Assembly: GCA_947629595.1 (NCBI GenBank) | Contig: CANREI010000085.1 | Span: 1 to 5,161, forward strand | DNA from: an uncultured Alphaproteobacteria bacterium | GTDB lineage: Bacteria; Pseudomonadota; Alphaproteobacteria; CAAHEQ01; UBA3637 | DNA: 5,161 bases | Direction: 5' to 3' | In this document: positions 5,117-5,161 of the stretch, piece by piece | How positions within the stretch are numbered: position 1 is the stretch's first letter | Layout: each line of letters begins with the position of its first letter | Made by a program: the position numbers and the translations under genes | Notes under the pieces: model-generated | Seen by the model: the letters and a program-made list of their open reading frames with translations, nothing else | Databases searched by the model: none | What the model was told of the DNA's origin: nothing

Positions 5117-5161
5117 ATGACTCTCATTGCTCCCAGTATTCTTTCGGCTGATTTTGCACAT
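5117..5161 (+). CDS. rpe: Ribulose-phosphate 3-epimerase, 5' end
   Basis: Only 15 codons are present before the window ends: MTLIAPSILSADFAH. The IAPSILSADFA piece is the highly conserved first beta strand of ribulose-phosphate 3-epimerase. It holds the active-site Ser of the family's PSILSAD motif and begins the TIM barrel of about 220 residues. The enzyme interconverts ribulose 5-phosphate and xylulose 5-phosphate in the cytoplasm, in the pentose-phosphate pathway and the Calvin cycle. The ATG at 5117 is preceded by a modest GGAAAA (5106-5111) and is the only suitable start; the reading frame just upstream has none. The gap from the small membrane protein gene is 49 bases and includes a T-run, but I see no stable hairpin there, so co-transcription is possible. 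The identification rests on a short but distinctive segment. Confidence 0.88.
   Translation, partial: MTLIAPSILSADFAH

Overview
The window is a gene-dense, A+T-rich stretch of chromosome with every gene on the + strand. It most resembles a low-GC alphaproteobacterium. The FabI carries the HAIAFSDKNELKGRY segment familiar from alphaproteobacterial enoyl-ACP reductases, the aldolase is the proteobacterial CbbA-like class II type, the S21 looks alphaproteobacterial, and an OmpA-like barrel shows a Gram-negative envelope. A gut or host-associated low-GC lineage would fit, but I cannot name the genus.

Layout. (1) 1-234: the 3' end of rpsU (ribosomal protein S21) and a strong intrinsic terminator. 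(2) 244-891: a single-gene unit with its own promoter, encoding a small eight-stranded outer-membrane beta-barrel protein, followed by a hairpin terminator that overlaps the next promoter. (3) 883-1838: fabI (NADH-dependent enoyl-ACP reductase) with a promoter and a terminator. (4) 1891-4838: a tightly packed three-gene operon behind a promoter with a perfect TATAAT. It encodes a multi-pass DUF2157 membrane protein, a single-pass GDYXXLXY-like protein (4-base ATGA overlap) and class II fructose-bisphosphate aldolase (start codon directly after the previous stop). A GAAA-capped terminator closes it. (5) 4852-5161: a small one-helix membrane protein of unknown function, then the first 15 codons of ribulose-phosphate 3-epimerase (rpe), cut by the window edge.

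Most of this is housekeeping: translation, fatty-acid elongation, glycolysis and the pentose-phosphate pathway. The least explained elements are the DUF2157/GDYXXLXY membrane pair, which is translationally coupled to a central-carbon enzyme, and the unknown small membrane protein placed directly behind a terminator and before rpe. A sequence resembling a Pho box lies just upstream of fabI, but the terminator hairpin there explains much of it. No mobile element, CRISPR array, tRNA or rRNA was seen. No gene-free stretch exceeds 300 bases; the longest is about 160 bases, between fabI and the DUF2157 gene. I see no clear evidence of a new defence or mobile system.
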